From positions 11,390 through 63,609 of the forward strand of contig DAXT01000024.1 in NCBI GenBank assembly GCA_002506535.1: a stretch of DNA of 52,220 nt, given 5' to 3'. Positions 16,991 to 25,389 of the stretch are shown piece by piece; positions within the stretch are counted from its first letter, which is position 1, and each line of letters starts with the position of its first letter. The DNA comes from Methanothrix harundinacea. GTDB taxonomy: Archaea > Halobacteriota > Methanosarcinia > Methanotrichales > Methanotrichaceae. The translations under genes and the position numbers were made by a program. Below the pieces are notes generated by a model, which was not told where the DNA came from, did not search any database, and saw only the letters and a list, made by a program, of their open reading frames with translations.

Positions 16991-17989
16991 TCAAGAGAGG
17001 TTGCCGTTCATCGTCGGCGCAAAGTAGCTCTCGCTGGTGGCAGCGGACGGTGCCTTGTATGGGGTCACCACGCACGGCGCACAGGGGTTGTAGACGCCGC
17101 AGGGCTCCATCGAGTCGCACCCGCCTATGCAGCAGCTGAGCCAGTCCTTCTCCTCAACGACGAGCTTGTAGGGGACGTCGAGGGCCATCTTCTTGTTGAT
17201 GGTGAAGGTCCCGATGTAGTTCTCGTCGATCTCGATCATGGGGTTCCGCCAGGCGGAATTTTTGCTCTGCCAACCCTCATAAGGTACATCGGGATTCATT
17301 GAGTTGGGCTCACCCTGGAGGACACCTATGTGGACGTAACCGTCGGTGACATCCTCAGTGATGTTCATCGAGGTGAAGCCTATGCCCTGATAGATCGGAT
17401 CCTCGTATACATACGATTTATCCTTGACTATGACGTCGATCTCCTTGTCCACGGCCTTGGCGTACTCCACCTGGTGGTGCATCATGGTGACGGGCCTGTA
17501 GTTCTTTACGACCGTCTTCTCCTTCAGGAGGGAGTCGTAGCGGATCGGGTTACGGGCGTAGTAGCCGTTCCCGTAGGACATGGTCATCGGGGAGTAGACC
17601 ATGGAGTTGTCCTCCCTCGCTATGATGCAGGAGTAGGCCTCCCATTCCTGGTAGCAGCCAACATCCTGGAGGTACTCGATGATGTCGGCGCTGATGATCA
17701 TCTCGTTGTCGATCGTCCCGCTCCCGTGGGCGTAGTCCTTGTACATCGGACCCTTCTGGTCTGTGCCGGGGGAAGGCAGCTGGATGTACCTGTAGGTCAT
17801 GAAATAGCCGCTCCCCTGGACGGACTGCTCGAAGTCGAAGGTTACGTTGTAGGAGCCCTTTCCTTTCCGGTCTGGGACATCAGATTGCGCCGCCGCCATC
17901 CCAACCAGGAACGACAAGGCGAGTATCGCGAATATTACTTTTCTCAGATCACTCCCTCCGTCTAAACTAAGTTCAGTAGAGCTTTGCAT
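16991..17989 (-). CDS. Secreted protein of unknown function
   Basis: 332 residues with an N-terminal signal peptide (RKVIFAILALSFLVGMAAAQ) and no further membrane segment. The mature part is beta-rich and aromatic-rich, with no domain I recognise; a cysteine-rich C-terminus reads SCCIGGCDSMEPCGVYNPCAPC. It is probably a cell-surface protein. ATG 17989 sits ~19 nt after a TATA-like TTAAAATA (minus strand, ~18009-18016), consistent with a leaderless message. Three GATATATC palindromes lie further upstream (18031, 18078, 18111). Confidence 0.6.
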   Translation of the reverse strand: MQSSTELSLDGGSDLRKVIFAILALSFLVGMAAAQSDVPDRKGKGSYNVTFDFEQSVQGSGYFMTYRYIQLPSPGTDQKGPMYKDYAHGSGTIDNEMIISADIIEYLQDVGCYQEWEAYSCIIAREDNSMVYSPMTMSYGNGYYARNPIRYDSLLKEKTVVKNYRPVTMMHHQVEYAKAVDKEIDVIVKDKSYVYEDPIYQGIGFTSMNITEDVTDGYVHIGVLQGEPNSMNPDVPYEGWQSKNSAWRNPMIEIDENYIGTFTINKKMALDVPYKLVVEEKDWLSCCIGGCDSMEPCGVYNPCAPCVVTPYKAPSAATSESYFAPTMNGNLS

Positions 17990-19072
17990 AAATCTAACGC
18001 CACCCACCTATTTTAATCTGTTGATCGCATGATATATCGCCCGGATGATTTTGCCGGGACGCTGAAACTTCATCGCCGATATATCAGGGCTATTTTCGAT
18101 ATAAAATTAGGATATATCATCTCTTCTCCGCCAGAAATGGACCTCATCATCCCGGAGCTTGAAAATAGAGATGAGAAATTTGATATCGTGCGGTTATCTA
18201 CCAAGAGTTCGAATCGGATCTTTTAGGCACCTATTGACCTGTATTTTTTCCGGAATCCTCGATATAGGCCGCATCTCTGCGGATCTTGCCGCCGCCATCG
18301 GCCCCACAGCCACCATCGGTCCCACAGCCGCCGCCCCGGCGAGGTCGGGAGGCCGCCGGCCCGGGGTCAGCGGCGTGAGGTCCATCGCCCTGGGGCGCGC
18401 ATGCCGTTCCACGGCCATTCTTCGCCCCCTCCCCAAAAGAGAAGCTTGCGCCCTTCCCGGCCGATCGGCCCTCCGGGGACGTCTGCCGGTCCTGTCCTCG
18501 GCCCCCAATCAGACGATATCGTCCCCCCCCATCGTCGGTGAATTGATTCGCGGCGGGTTTCGCGACGGGCCCGCCGGATGTCGACCCCATTAGCCGCATC
18601 CCGAGACGAGATCTGCCGGAGCTGCAACAGGGAAAGAGACTATAAGGATAGGGGTGCCGGGGTACGACGGGGTCGAAAATCTCCCCGGACGGGCGGGGCG
18701 ATATCCCCGGCGAGATGATACTTCTCCGGGAGGAGGGGCGACGGTCCGGGGGCCGGGAGATCCTCTTCTAACCAAAAGATTAATACGTGGGGGATAAAGT
18801 AAAAAAAGGCACATGCCCGTCGACGTCGATCTTGAATTCGAGCTCTATTTTGGTTCCATGAGGCTGGAAGAGGGCGATCTTTTGATCAGACGCACGGCAG
18901 CTCGGCTGAGATGATCTTCAGATGACAGGGAAAATCGAGATTTTATTGAGATCTCCCAGAAGAAAGGGTCGATGGATCGGGCATGGCAGGCCGATGTTGC
19001 CCCACGATGAATAGTGCCGTAGGGATGTGACGAAAACCAGCCCAGGTGCTGGAAAAGGAGGACGAAAGGGGG
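17990..19072. other. Long region without a convincing gene
   Basis: About 1.08 kb. The left 200 bp is AT-rich with three GATATATC palindromes. 18230-18780 is very GC-rich, with a short direct repeat (CCACAGCC.CCATCGG near 18300-18330) and several overlapping open frames on both strands, all low-complexity and Arg/Gly/Pro-rich; I do not accept any. A TATA-like AAAGATTAATACG lies at 18774-18786. A 33-codon frame at 18813-18914 is listed separately. Confidence 0.5.
18813..18914 (+). CDS. Possible 33-residue small protein
   Basis: ATG at 18813 follows AAAAAAAGGC and a TATA-like element ~30 nt upstream. The frame reads MPVDVDLEFELYFGSMRLEE, then GDLLIRRTAARLR, and stops at 18912-18914. Composition is protein-like (alternating hydrophobic and acidic) in an otherwise ORF-poor region. 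It could be a genuine micro-protein or the remnant N-terminus of a decayed gene. No homology is recognised. Confidence 0.22.
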   Translation: MPVDVDLEFELYFGSMRLEEGDLLIRRTAARLR

Positions 19073-19933
19073 ATGCTGGCAGAATTGGAAGAAAAGAAGG
19101 CCCGGCTGAAGCAAGAGGCGATCGACTATAAGGATAGTCGAAGCCTACTGAACGCTGAAGCCAGCAAATGGGCTGCGGAGCGGAACGAACTGAACAAGAA
19201 GACCAAAGAGCTCATAGACAAAGCCCAAGAGCTCAAGACGCTCCGTGACGACTACAACAAGAACGTGGCTGACGCCAAACAGAACCGGGACGAGTACAAC
19301 GAGAAGACCAACGACCTTTACGCTCAGATAGACGAGATCAGAAAGAAGCACAACCTCACCGGAGATCGATCCATCCGGGGACTCCGTCGAGAGATAGACC
19401 ACATGGAGTTCAAACAGCAGACCGAGGTCTTAAGCCCCGACAAGGAGAAGCAGCTCGTCGATAGGATCGCAGCCCTCCGGGCCGAGTTCAAGACGAAAAA
19501 GGAGCAGATGGAGAAGAACGACGTCCTGAAGGACCTCCTCGACGAGGCGCAGAAGCTCCGGGACCAGGCCTCCGAGTACCACGATCTCGTCACCAAGTCC
19601 GCAGAGCTCGCCCAGGAATATCACGACAAGATGATCGCCACCTTCAAAGAGGCCGACCAGGTGAGGGCCCAGGCCGACGGTGCCCACCGGGAGTTTGTAA
19701 AGGCCCAGGAGGCGGCAGACAAGCAGCACCGAGAGTTCATAAGGACTCAAAGAGAGATACGCGATTTCGACAAGATCATCACCGGTCTACGGAGAAAGAA
19801 CCGGGAGAAGAGGGAGGACAAGGTGAAGGCCGAGGTCAGGAAGGAGGCCGAGGAGATCCTCACCCAGTTCAGACAGGGAGAGAAGCTGGACACCTCCGAC
19901 CTCTTGAGACTTCAGCGTTCTGGACTGGTCTGA
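19073..19933 (+). CDS. Archaeal coiled-coil protein (COG1340-like)
   Basis: About 286 residues, almost wholly alpha-helical coiled coil: heptad-patterned Glu/Lys/Arg/Ala from the start to ~residue 265, broken by a short turn around LTGDRSIRGLRREIDHMEFKQQTEVLS. The pattern RNELNKKTKELIDKAQELKTLRD and GLRREID matches the conserved archaeal coiled-coil family COG1340, sometimes mis-annotated as a phosphatase. Function unknown; a structural role is likely. The ATG 19073 start keeps GGAGG (19057-19061) in the leader; a GTG at 19046 in the same frame is the alternative. Confidence 0.75.
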   Translation: MLAELEEKKARLKQEAIDYKDSRSLLNAEASKWAAERNELNKKTKELIDKAQELKTLRDDYNKNVADAKQNRDEYNEKTNDLYAQIDEIRKKHNLTGDRSIRGLRREIDHMEFKQQTEVLSPDKEKQLVDRIAALRAEFKTKKEQMEKNDVLKDLLDEAQKLRDQASEYHDLVTKSAELAQEYHDKMIATFKEADQVRAQADGAHREFVKAQEAADKQHREFIRTQREIRDFDKIITGLRRKNREKREDKVKAEVRKEAEEILTQFRQGEKLDTSDLLRLQRSGLV

Positions 19934-20039
19934 GACCCGTCCTCGTCCGAGACCCCGAGAGCGGCAGATCGCCGCTCTCCCATATCTGTTTCATGAGCCG
20001 CCGCCTGCCAGAGATGGCGGCAGTCCCAGGTGGATGGAG

Positions 20040-20720
20040 ATGAAGATAACCTGGCTTTCTCATTCTTGCTTTCAGCTCCACGAGTCGATGAATATCCTGG
20101 TGGACCCTTACCTGCGGGATAACCCGGCAGCCCCGACCCCCGGAACCGACCTCGAACCGGAGATCATAGCCGTAACCCACGGCCATAGAGACCACATCGG
20201 CGACGCCGAGGAGATCGCCCGCCGGACCGGCTCTCCGGTCCTGGCGATCTCCGAGGTGGCCAGATACCTCGCCGGAAAGGGGGTGAGATCTGAGGGGATG
20301 AACATCGGAGGCTCCTTCCGGGCGGCAGATGTCCTCTTCACCATGACCCCGGCGGTCCACTCCTCCGATATAACCCTGACCGATCCGCCGGCCCCCGGCG
20401 GGGATGCCGCCGGCTTTGTAATCGAGGACGGCATCCGGGTCTACCACGCCGGGGATACCGCCCTATTCGGCGACATGCGGCTCCTGGGAGAGTTATATCG
20501 GCCGCAGGTCGCCCTCCTCCCCATCGGTGGCAGGTACACCATGGGGCCCAGGGAGGCGGCGGTCGCCGTCAGCTGGATAAGGCCCCACCTGGCGGTTCCG
20601 ATGCATTACAACACCTGGCCCGGGATAAGTCAGGACCCTGCAGAGTTTCGGGACCTGGCAGAGACGCTCTGCGACTCTGAAGTGGTGATCATGGAGGCCG
20701 GGGACACCCTGGAGTGCTGA
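20040..20720 (+). CDS. Metal-dependent hydrolase, UPF0173 (MBL fold)
   Basis: 226 residues. KITWLSHSCFQL at the N-terminus, VTHGHRDHIGDA metal motif, VYHAGDTALFGDM, LPIGGRYTMGPREAAVA and PMHYNTWPG are the blocks of the UPF0173 YtkL-type MBL hydrolases. Length is normal for the family. AGGTGG (20028-20033) lies 6 nt before ATG 20040. Natural substrate unknown. It is a different subfamily from the two glyoxalase II-like paralogues in this window. Confidence 0.87.
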   Translation: MKITWLSHSCFQLHESMNILVDPYLRDNPAAPTPGTDLEPEIIAVTHGHRDHIGDAEEIARRTGSPVLAISEVARYLAGKGVRSEGMNIGGSFRAADVLFTMTPAVHSSDITLTDPPAPGGDAAGFVIEDGIRVYHAGDTALFGDMRLLGELYRPQVALLPIGGRYTMGPREAAVAVSWIRPHLAVPMHYNTWPGISQDPAEFRDLAETLCDSEVVIMEAGDTLEC

Positions 20721-20851
20721 TATCCGGAGGGAAAATCCGGTCCAGCTTATTTCTATATTTCGTCCATCTCAGAATTCTCCTGCCCCCCGTCCCGGCCCTC
20801 CCCGATGGAACGACCGCAAACTTTTAAACTCCGTCGCCGAACCATCCGTCG

Positions 20852-21343
20852 ATGAGCGATCTTCGTCTTATCTTTGGAAGACCCAAGATAAGGGAGAAAG
20901 AGGCCTTTCTGGCGGCGTTGAGGGAGGCGGCAGCCGCAACCGGCTGCCTCATCCAGGCGATGGACGCATCCTATCTCGTCAGCGAGAGCCACGCCGCCCT
21001 CGCCGCGGAGAAGGCGCTGCTGGCCTTCGCCGAGGAGAGGAACGTCGCCAAAGACCTGGGGCTTGAGATCCTCCGCTACGCCTCGGGCAAAAGGCAGATC
21101 GAGCGGGCGCTCTGCCTGGGGGTATCAGAGGTCACCGGGCGGGTCGCCCTGGTGGTTGTGGAGAACGGGACGCCCCTGGATGCTTCCGATATCATAGAGG
21201 TCGACGGTGACGGCCCCTGCTGGAGCAGGGCTGCCGTCAGGGAGGCCTTCGAGATCGGGGATGCAGAGATCGAGGCGGTGGGCGAGGAGAGGATCCCCGA
21301 CCTCGTGCTGGAACGGGTAGCTCTATTGGACGCTTACCGATGA
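20852..21343 (+). CDS. KEOPS complex subunit Cgi121
   Basis: 163 residues. The pattern SESHAALAAEKALLAFAEERNVAKDLGLEILRYASGKRQIERAL, then LGV-x4-GRVALVVV, matches archaeal Cgi121/TPRKB, the KEOPS subunit that binds the tRNA 3' CCA end and supports t6A37 formation with Kae1/Bud32. No other KEOPS gene is in the window. A TATA-like ACTTTTAAACT (20819-20829) lies ~25 nt before the ATG (leaderless). It is followed after only 9 nt by the DUF2150-like gene, so the two are probably cotranscribed. Confidence 0.83.
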   Translation: MSDLRLIFGRPKIREKEAFLAALREAAAATGCLIQAMDASYLVSESHAALAAEKALLAFAEERNVAKDLGLEILRYASGKRQIERALCLGVSEVTGRVALVVVENGTPLDASDIIEVDGDGPCWSRAAVREAFEIGDAEIEAVGEERIPDLVLERVALLDAYR

Positions 21344-21352
21344 GAGGATCTT

Positions 21353-21958
21353 ATGAAAGAAGAGTTCTACACCCGGGGCCGCTGGCAGAACTGGATCAGG
21401 AAGATAAAGGAGAGCGGGTTCACCCTCCAGGAGTCGGATGAAGACCCTTCTGCCGCGGTCTTCGTCTACGCCATGGACGACGTCGTATTGGCCTGTCTCA
21501 AGGTCATAGCGAGATGCGAACACGGGACGATAACCAGAGAGGATGCGATATCGGCCATCGACGAGATCAGAGATATCGTCTCCGAGAGGGACGAATCCCT
21601 CGGAGAGGACGCGTCCCTGATGCTCGAATCCCTGAACGCAGCCCTGACCGCGGTATTCATCTCAAGCCAGCGCTATATGGGCGGGGGCTACGACGGAAAG
21701 ACCCCCCTGGTGGAGATGGTGAGAAGGGCGGTCGCCGCCGAGGAGGCCGACCGGATGGAGGAGGCCCTGGCGGTCCTGAGCGATATCGGGGCGAGGGTCA
21801 TCGGAGGGGAGACCCTCCCGGAGGAGGTCTATAGCGACCTGCCCTACTGCCTGACGGCGGAGCTCCTCGACGGGATCGACGCCATCTCCGCCGCCCAGAT
21901 CGGGGACGACAGCTACAAAGAAGACGACGGCTCCGGGGACGACGGCGAAGACTCCTGA
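21353..21958 (+). CDS. DUF2150-like conserved archaeal protein
   Basis: 201 residues, mainly helical, ending in a strongly acidic tail (DDSYKEDDGSGDDGEDS). The N-terminus YTRGRWQNWIRKIKESGF and the segment DDVVLACLKVIARCEHGTITREDAISAIDEI resemble DUF2150 proteins of methanogens; function unknown. The gap to cgi121 is 9 nt, so an operonic link to KEOPS or tRNA biology is possible but unproven. Family assignment is from memory of the N-terminal pattern. Confidence 0.65.
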   Translation: MKEEFYTRGRWQNWIRKIKESGFTLQESDEDPSAAVFVYAMDDVVLACLKVIARCEHGTITREDAISAIDEIRDIVSERDESLGEDASLMLESLNAALTAVFISSQRYMGGGYDGKTPLVEMVRRAVAAEEADRMEEALAVLSDIGARVIGGETLPEEVYSDLPYCLTAELLDGIDAISAAQIGDDSYKEDDGSGDDGEDS

Positions 21959-22024
21959 TCTTCGGGGCCCCGCCGCCGACCCGGCCTTGAAGGTCACTAC
22001 TTGGAGGTCACTACATTCTCTCTG

Positions 22025-22906
22025 TCACCTCTGCCGCGTCGTCACCTCGCATCCGTCCTCGAGGACGATCACCGTATCCTCCGCCTGGGAGACGAGGGCG
22101 CCCTGCGCCTCCCAGAGGAGGGGGTACCTATGGAGGATCCCCGCCCGGAGGAGCTGACCGATGGCGTAATCGATCCGTTCTCCCGAGAGCCACCTCCGGG
22201 CGAAGGGGAGGGTCGAGTAATTTTCCTGGACCTGCTTCAATAGGGCCCTCGCCGCAGGGGACCTCACCGGCCTCTTGGTGACAAAGGAGAAGATCTCGAC
22301 CTCAGGGGCCTCGGTGATCCTCCCGACGCCGTCCGTTGCAAAGGGCTCGATGGCTATGACCTCTCCTGCCGATAGCACCACCCCCTTTTCGACGGCCCTG
22401 TTGGGGACCGACGGCTCCCCGTGGGCCTGGTAGCGGCCGAGGCCGTGGCCCGTCAGGTTCGCTACGGGGCTGTAACCGTACCCCCTGATGGCCTCCTCGA
22501 TGGCGGCCCCCAGCTCCGCCGTGCTTACGCCGGCGCTGACGAGCTCGATCGCCGCCGCGAGCCCCGACGCCGAGGCCTCGACGAGGTCGGGGTGGCCGCC
22601 CAGGTCCACCGTCACGGCGGCGTCGGCGATGTAGCCGTCGACGTGGACGCCGATGTCCAGCTTCACCATCTCCTCGCCGAAGACGCCCTCGTCCCTGGGC
22701 CGGGGGGTGTCGTGGGCGGCGACCCTGTCCCGGGAGATGTTGCAGGGGAAGGCCGGCTCGCCGCCGAGGGCCCGGGTCGTCGCCTCGACGAACTCTGCCA
22801 CCTCAAGGATGGAGACGCCGACATCGACCATGGAGGCCGCCTCTTCCCGAACCTTTGCCAGGATCTCCCCGGCCTTCCTGTACTTCTCAAGCACTTCAGA
22901 TTCCAT
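22025..22906 (-). CDS. map: Methionine aminopeptidase, type II
   Basis: 293 residues. Metal ligands of the pita-bread fold are in KLDIGVHVDGYIADAAVTVD (two Asp), LTGHGLGRYQAHGEP (His), VIAIEPFATDG (Glu) and the C-terminal AQAEDTVIV-like stretch SQAEDTVIVLEDG (Glu). The ~60-residue insertion of type II enzymes is present (KRPVRSPAARALLKQVQENY ... RAGILHRYPLLWE). Removes initiator Met. It is followed on the other side by a second M24-family gene 63 nt upstream in the same direction. Confidence 0.92.
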   Translation of the reverse strand: MESEVLEKYRKAGEILAKVREEAASMVDVGVSILEVAEFVEATTRALGGEPAFPCNISRDRVAAHDTPRPRDEGVFGEEMVKLDIGVHVDGYIADAAVTVDLGGHPDLVEASASGLAAAIELVSAGVSTAELGAAIEEAIRGYGYSPVANLTGHGLGRYQAHGEPSVPNRAVEKGVVLSAGEVIAIEPFATDGVGRITEAPEVEIFSFVTKRPVRSPAARALLKQVQENYSTLPFARRWLSGERIDYAIGQLLRAGILHRYPLLWEAQGALVSQAEDTVIVLEDGCEVTTRQR

Positions 22907-22969
22907 GAAATCGTACTCCTCTCTGATCTTACCCCACCCTGATCATACCCATCTCTGATCCCTCTCATC

Positions 22970-24124
22970 TCAGAGGATAAGCCTCTTTTCAAAGTCGGTG
23001 AGGTTCTCGCATCCCCCCACCCTCACCACCACCATGTCCTCCAGGCGGACGCCGCAAAGCTTCGGGTAGTAGAGGCCGGGCTCCACGGTGACGACGTTCC
23101 CCTCGGCGAGGACCCCGCCGACCTCGCTCAGGGAAGGCCTCTCGTGGACGGCGAGCCCCACCCCGTGGCCGGTGGAGTGGATGAAGCCCCGCCCCTCCAC
23201 ATCGGGGTAGCCCCATTCCTGGAAGACCTCACAGACGACGGCGTGGACCTCCCTCCCCGAGGACCCCGCCCTGACCGCCGCGATCCCCGCCTCCTGGGCG
23301 GCGAGAACCGCCTGATAGATCTCGACGACCTCGGTTTCCGCCTCCCCCCGCAGGACGGTCCTGGTCATATCCGCGAAGTATCTATACCTCTTGGAGCGGG
23401 GGTAGATGTCGATGACGATCGGCGAGTCTGGAGGAATAGGTCCAAAGCCGCTGTAGTGAGGGTCGGCGGCATCGGGGCCGCCGGCGACGATCGTCTCCGG
23501 AGCCTCAAAGCCCCCCCGGAGAAGGGCGAGATCGATGGAGGACTTCACCATCTCTGAGGTGAGGGGCGACCCCTCGAGGATCAGCTCCTCGCCAGAGGGG
23601 CGGGACTTTCTTATCATATCGACGGCGACCTTCATCGCCTCCTGGCAGCCCCTCTGGGCGGACCGTATCGCCTCGATCTCCCGGGGAGTCTTCACCTCCC
23701 TCCACCTCGATACTGGGCTCTCCATGACCGATACTTCGAAGTCGGCGGCGAGGTCGGAATAGACCCCCACCGGAAAGTCTCCAAAAACCCCGAGCTTCTC
23801 GACGCCGTGATCCCGGAGGAACTCCTTCAGAACCGCGACGTAGGCCTCCTCGGGACGGTCGAATTTCGCCAGTTTCTCTTTCATCCCGTAATCGGTGGTG
23901 GTGGCCACCTCATCGGCGGTCGACTCCATCTTCGCCCGACCCGCCTCCATCCCCGATACCAGTATGGACAGAGAGGACGCCGCCAGGAGGGCGAAGCGGT
24001 CCGGGGCGAGGAAGCGGGATAGGTAATAGATCTCGGGGTTGCAGAGGCTGTCGCCGAGGAGAAGGAAGCCGTCGAGGCCGCGGCCGGAGAGGAACTCTCC
24101 GATCCTCTTAGACGAAGGGGGCAT
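22970..24124 (-). CDS. pepQ: Xaa-Pro aminopeptidase/prolidase (M24B)
   Basis: 384 residues. N-terminal creatinase-like domain (~1-130), then the M24 catalytic domain with ligands in PIVIDIYPRSKRYRYFADMTRT (two Asp), FIHSTGHGVGLAVHERP (His), NVVTVEPGLYYP (Glu) and GVRLEDMVVV (Glu). Cleaves peptides before or after proline. A TATA-like CTTTTTATACC on the minus strand (24148-24158) lies ~23 nt before the ATG, so the transcript is leaderless. The symbol is a best guess between pepQ and pepP. Confidence 0.85.
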   Translation of the reverse strand: MPPSSKRIGEFLSGRGLDGFLLLGDSLCNPEIYYLSRFLAPDRFALLAASSLSILVSGMEAGRAKMESTADEVATTTDYGMKEKLAKFDRPEEAYVAVLKEFLRDHGVEKLGVFGDFPVGVYSDLAADFEVSVMESPVSRWREVKTPREIEAIRSAQRGCQEAMKVAVDMIRKSRPSGEELILEGSPLTSEMVKSSIDLALLRGGFEAPETIVAGGPDAADPHYSGFGPIPPDSPIVIDIYPRSKRYRYFADMTRTVLRGEAETEVVEIYQAVLAAQEAGIAAVRAGSSGREVHAVVCEVFQEWGYPDVEGRGFIHSTGHGVGLAVHERPSLSEVGGVLAEGNVVTVEPGLYYPKLCGVRLEDMVVVRVGGCENLTDFEKRLIL

Positions 24125-24171
24125 GGTACCGGATTTGGATACGAGGTATAAAAAGATGGATCAAAGGAGGG

Positions 24172-24252
24172 GGATCAAAATGATGCATCAATAGAGACGG
24201 ATCAAAATGATGCATCAATAGGGACGGATCAAAATGATGTATCGAAGGGGAT
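24172..24252. repeat. Three 27-bp tandem repeats
   Basis: GGATCAAAATGATGCATCAA plus TAGAGAC (24172-24198) is followed by a copy with one change (24199-24225) and a diverged third copy (24226-24252). A partial GGATCAAAGG precedes them at 24158. Each unit contains the palindrome TGATGCATCA. They lie between pepQ (whose promoter is directly beside them) and the GGGPS gene, overlapping no confirmed gene. Confidence 0.75.
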
Positions 24253-24255
24253 ATA

Positions 24256-25008
24256 TCATCGCCGTTTTATCGCCGATCTGATCTCCCGGACGAAGGCCGC
24301 CACGTCCTCGGACATCTCAACCCCGGTTCCGGTGACGATGATATCGGCCCCGGCGGAGACGAGCCGTCGAGCCGCCTCCCCGGACCTGATCCCCCCTCCG
24401 ACGATGAGATGGGCTTTGCCTATCGCCCGTTTCGTCGCCGCCACCATCTCCTTCGGAACAGGCTCCTCCGCCCCCGACCCCGCCTCCAGGTAGACGAACC
24501 TCATCCCGAAGTAGGTTCCGGCCAGGGCGTAGGCGGCGGCCAGCTCGGGCTTATTTCTCGGAATCAGCTTCGCGTCGCCGACCCATCCTACGGTGCCGCC
24601 GGGCTCCACGACGACGTAGGCCATGGGGATCGGCTCGAGGTGATACTTATAAACCAGGGGCGCGCCGAGGGCCTGGTTTTCTATCAAGTAGCTCGCGGAC
24701 CTGGAGTTTAAAAGGCTCATGAAGAAGACGGCGTCGGCGTTGGAGCAGAGCCCCGATACGCCGCTGGGGAAGAGGATCACCGGAAGGCCAGACCTCTCTT
24801 TGATCGCAAAGACCGTATCCTCCAGGGCGCGGCCCGCGGCGCCGACGGAACCCCCTACCATGATGGCGTCGGTGCCGGCCTCTGCCGCCGCTTTTGCCAT
24901 AAGCCCGGCATCGGCGGGGCTCGATGAGTCGGGATCGATGAGGGTGAGATGAGCAGCGCCCTCGGCCTTAACGACCTTTGCCACCATCTCCTCGACGGGA
25001 CCGATCAT
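24256..25008 (-). CDS. Geranylgeranylglyceryl phosphate synthase
   Basis: 250 residues, TIM-barrel PcrB/GGGPS family. Visible blocks: HLTLIDPDSSSPADAG, GTDAIMVGGSVGAAG, LPVILFPSGVSGLCSNADAVFFMSLLNS, YLIENQALGA, EPIPMAYVVVEPGGTVGWV, YLEAGSGAEEPVP and IVGGGIRSGEAARRLVSAGADIIVTGT. Makes the first ether bond of archaeal membrane lipids from G1P and GGPP. Start at ATG 25008 clears the upstream eL40 stop by 23 nt; longer in-frame starts would overlap eL40. Confidence 0.93.
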   Translation of the reverse strand: MIGPVEEMVAKVVKAEGAAHLTLIDPDSSSPADAGLMAKAAAEAGTDAIMVGGSVGAAGRALEDTVFAIKERSGLPVILFPSGVSGLCSNADAVFFMSLLNSRSASYLIENQALGAPLVYKYHLEPIPMAYVVVEPGGTVGWVGDAKLIPRNKPELAAAYALAGTYFGMRFVYLEAGSGAEEPVPKEMVAATKRAIGKAHLIVGGGIRSGEAARRLVSAGADIIVTGTGVEMSEDVAAFVREIRSAIKRR

Positions 25009-25031
25009 GATTCCATCAGCCCCAGCTTCGT

Positions 25032-25178
25032 CTACCCTCTGCTCTCCTTGGACTTGACCCGGAGCCCCTTGTAGCCGCACTTGCGGCATCGGGTTGAGCG
25101 GATGGCGTTACGCGCGTTGCAGCGCATGCAGATCTTCATGTTGAGAAGTCGGTTTTCTGCCTCTGGAAATCGAGCCAT
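25032..25178 (-). CDS. rpl40e: Ribosomal protein eL40
   Basis: 48 residues: ARFPEAENRLLNMKICMRCN, then ARNAIRSTRCRKCGYKGLR. Four-Cys zinc site C-x2-C ... C-x2-C as in archaeal L40e. GAGG lies 7 nt before the ATG at 25178. Just upstream of GGGPS in the same direction, so probably one transcript; a shared mRNA for a ribosomal protein and a lipid enzyme fits the usual archaeal arrangement. Confidence 0.92.
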   Translation of the reverse strand: MARFPEAENRLLNMKICMRCNARNAIRSTRCRKCGYKGLRVKSKESRG

Positions 25179-25277
25179 AAATTTGCCTCTTTGATGGTTG
25201 TCATCAGGTATGCGATCACCGCAGACGCGAAGCGGCGATATGAACTTTTTGGACGGTATTTGGCGCCGGGGTTGGGA

Positions 25278-25308
25278 TTTTCCTGGGGGGGCTATCGCGC
25301 CCCTCCAT
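25278..25308 (-). other. tRNA-Ser intron 2 (T loop, position ~59/60)
   Basis: 31 nt beginning ATGGAGGGG and ending CAGGAAAA. The inner hairpin GGGGC-GCGATA-GCCCC is perfect. Exon UUC pairs with intron GAA, bulges are AAAA and AAU, and the outer helix is the T-stem GGG/CCC, close to a bulge-helix-bulge. Removal gives the normal seven-nt T loop UUCAAAU. Junctions may shift by one or two A residues. Confidence 0.75.
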
Positions 25309-25356
25309 TTTGAACCCAAGAGTCCCGGAAGGGACAACAGGTCTCGAGCCTGCCGC

Positions 25357-25389
25357 GTTTGGACTCTTCAGACTCCAGGGAGAGAGAAG
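25357..25389 (-). other. tRNA-Ser intron 1 (D arm, after position 23)
   Basis: 33 nt beginning CTTCTCTC and ending GTCCAAAC. Exon GACT can pair with intron AGTC, flanked by an AAT bulge, an inner CTTC/GAAG helix and a CAAA bulge beside GCG/CGC: a relaxed bulge-helix-bulge. Cutting so that U23-G24-C25 form restores the D stem; cutting two nt into the 3-nt bulge instead would leave an A12-C23 mismatch, so the exact junction is uncertain. Confidence 0.7.

Noticed and set aside
18159..18599. Overlapping 122-144 codon frames on both strands
   Set aside because: Low-complexity Gly/Arg/Pro translations, no ribosome binding site, no family pattern on either strand.
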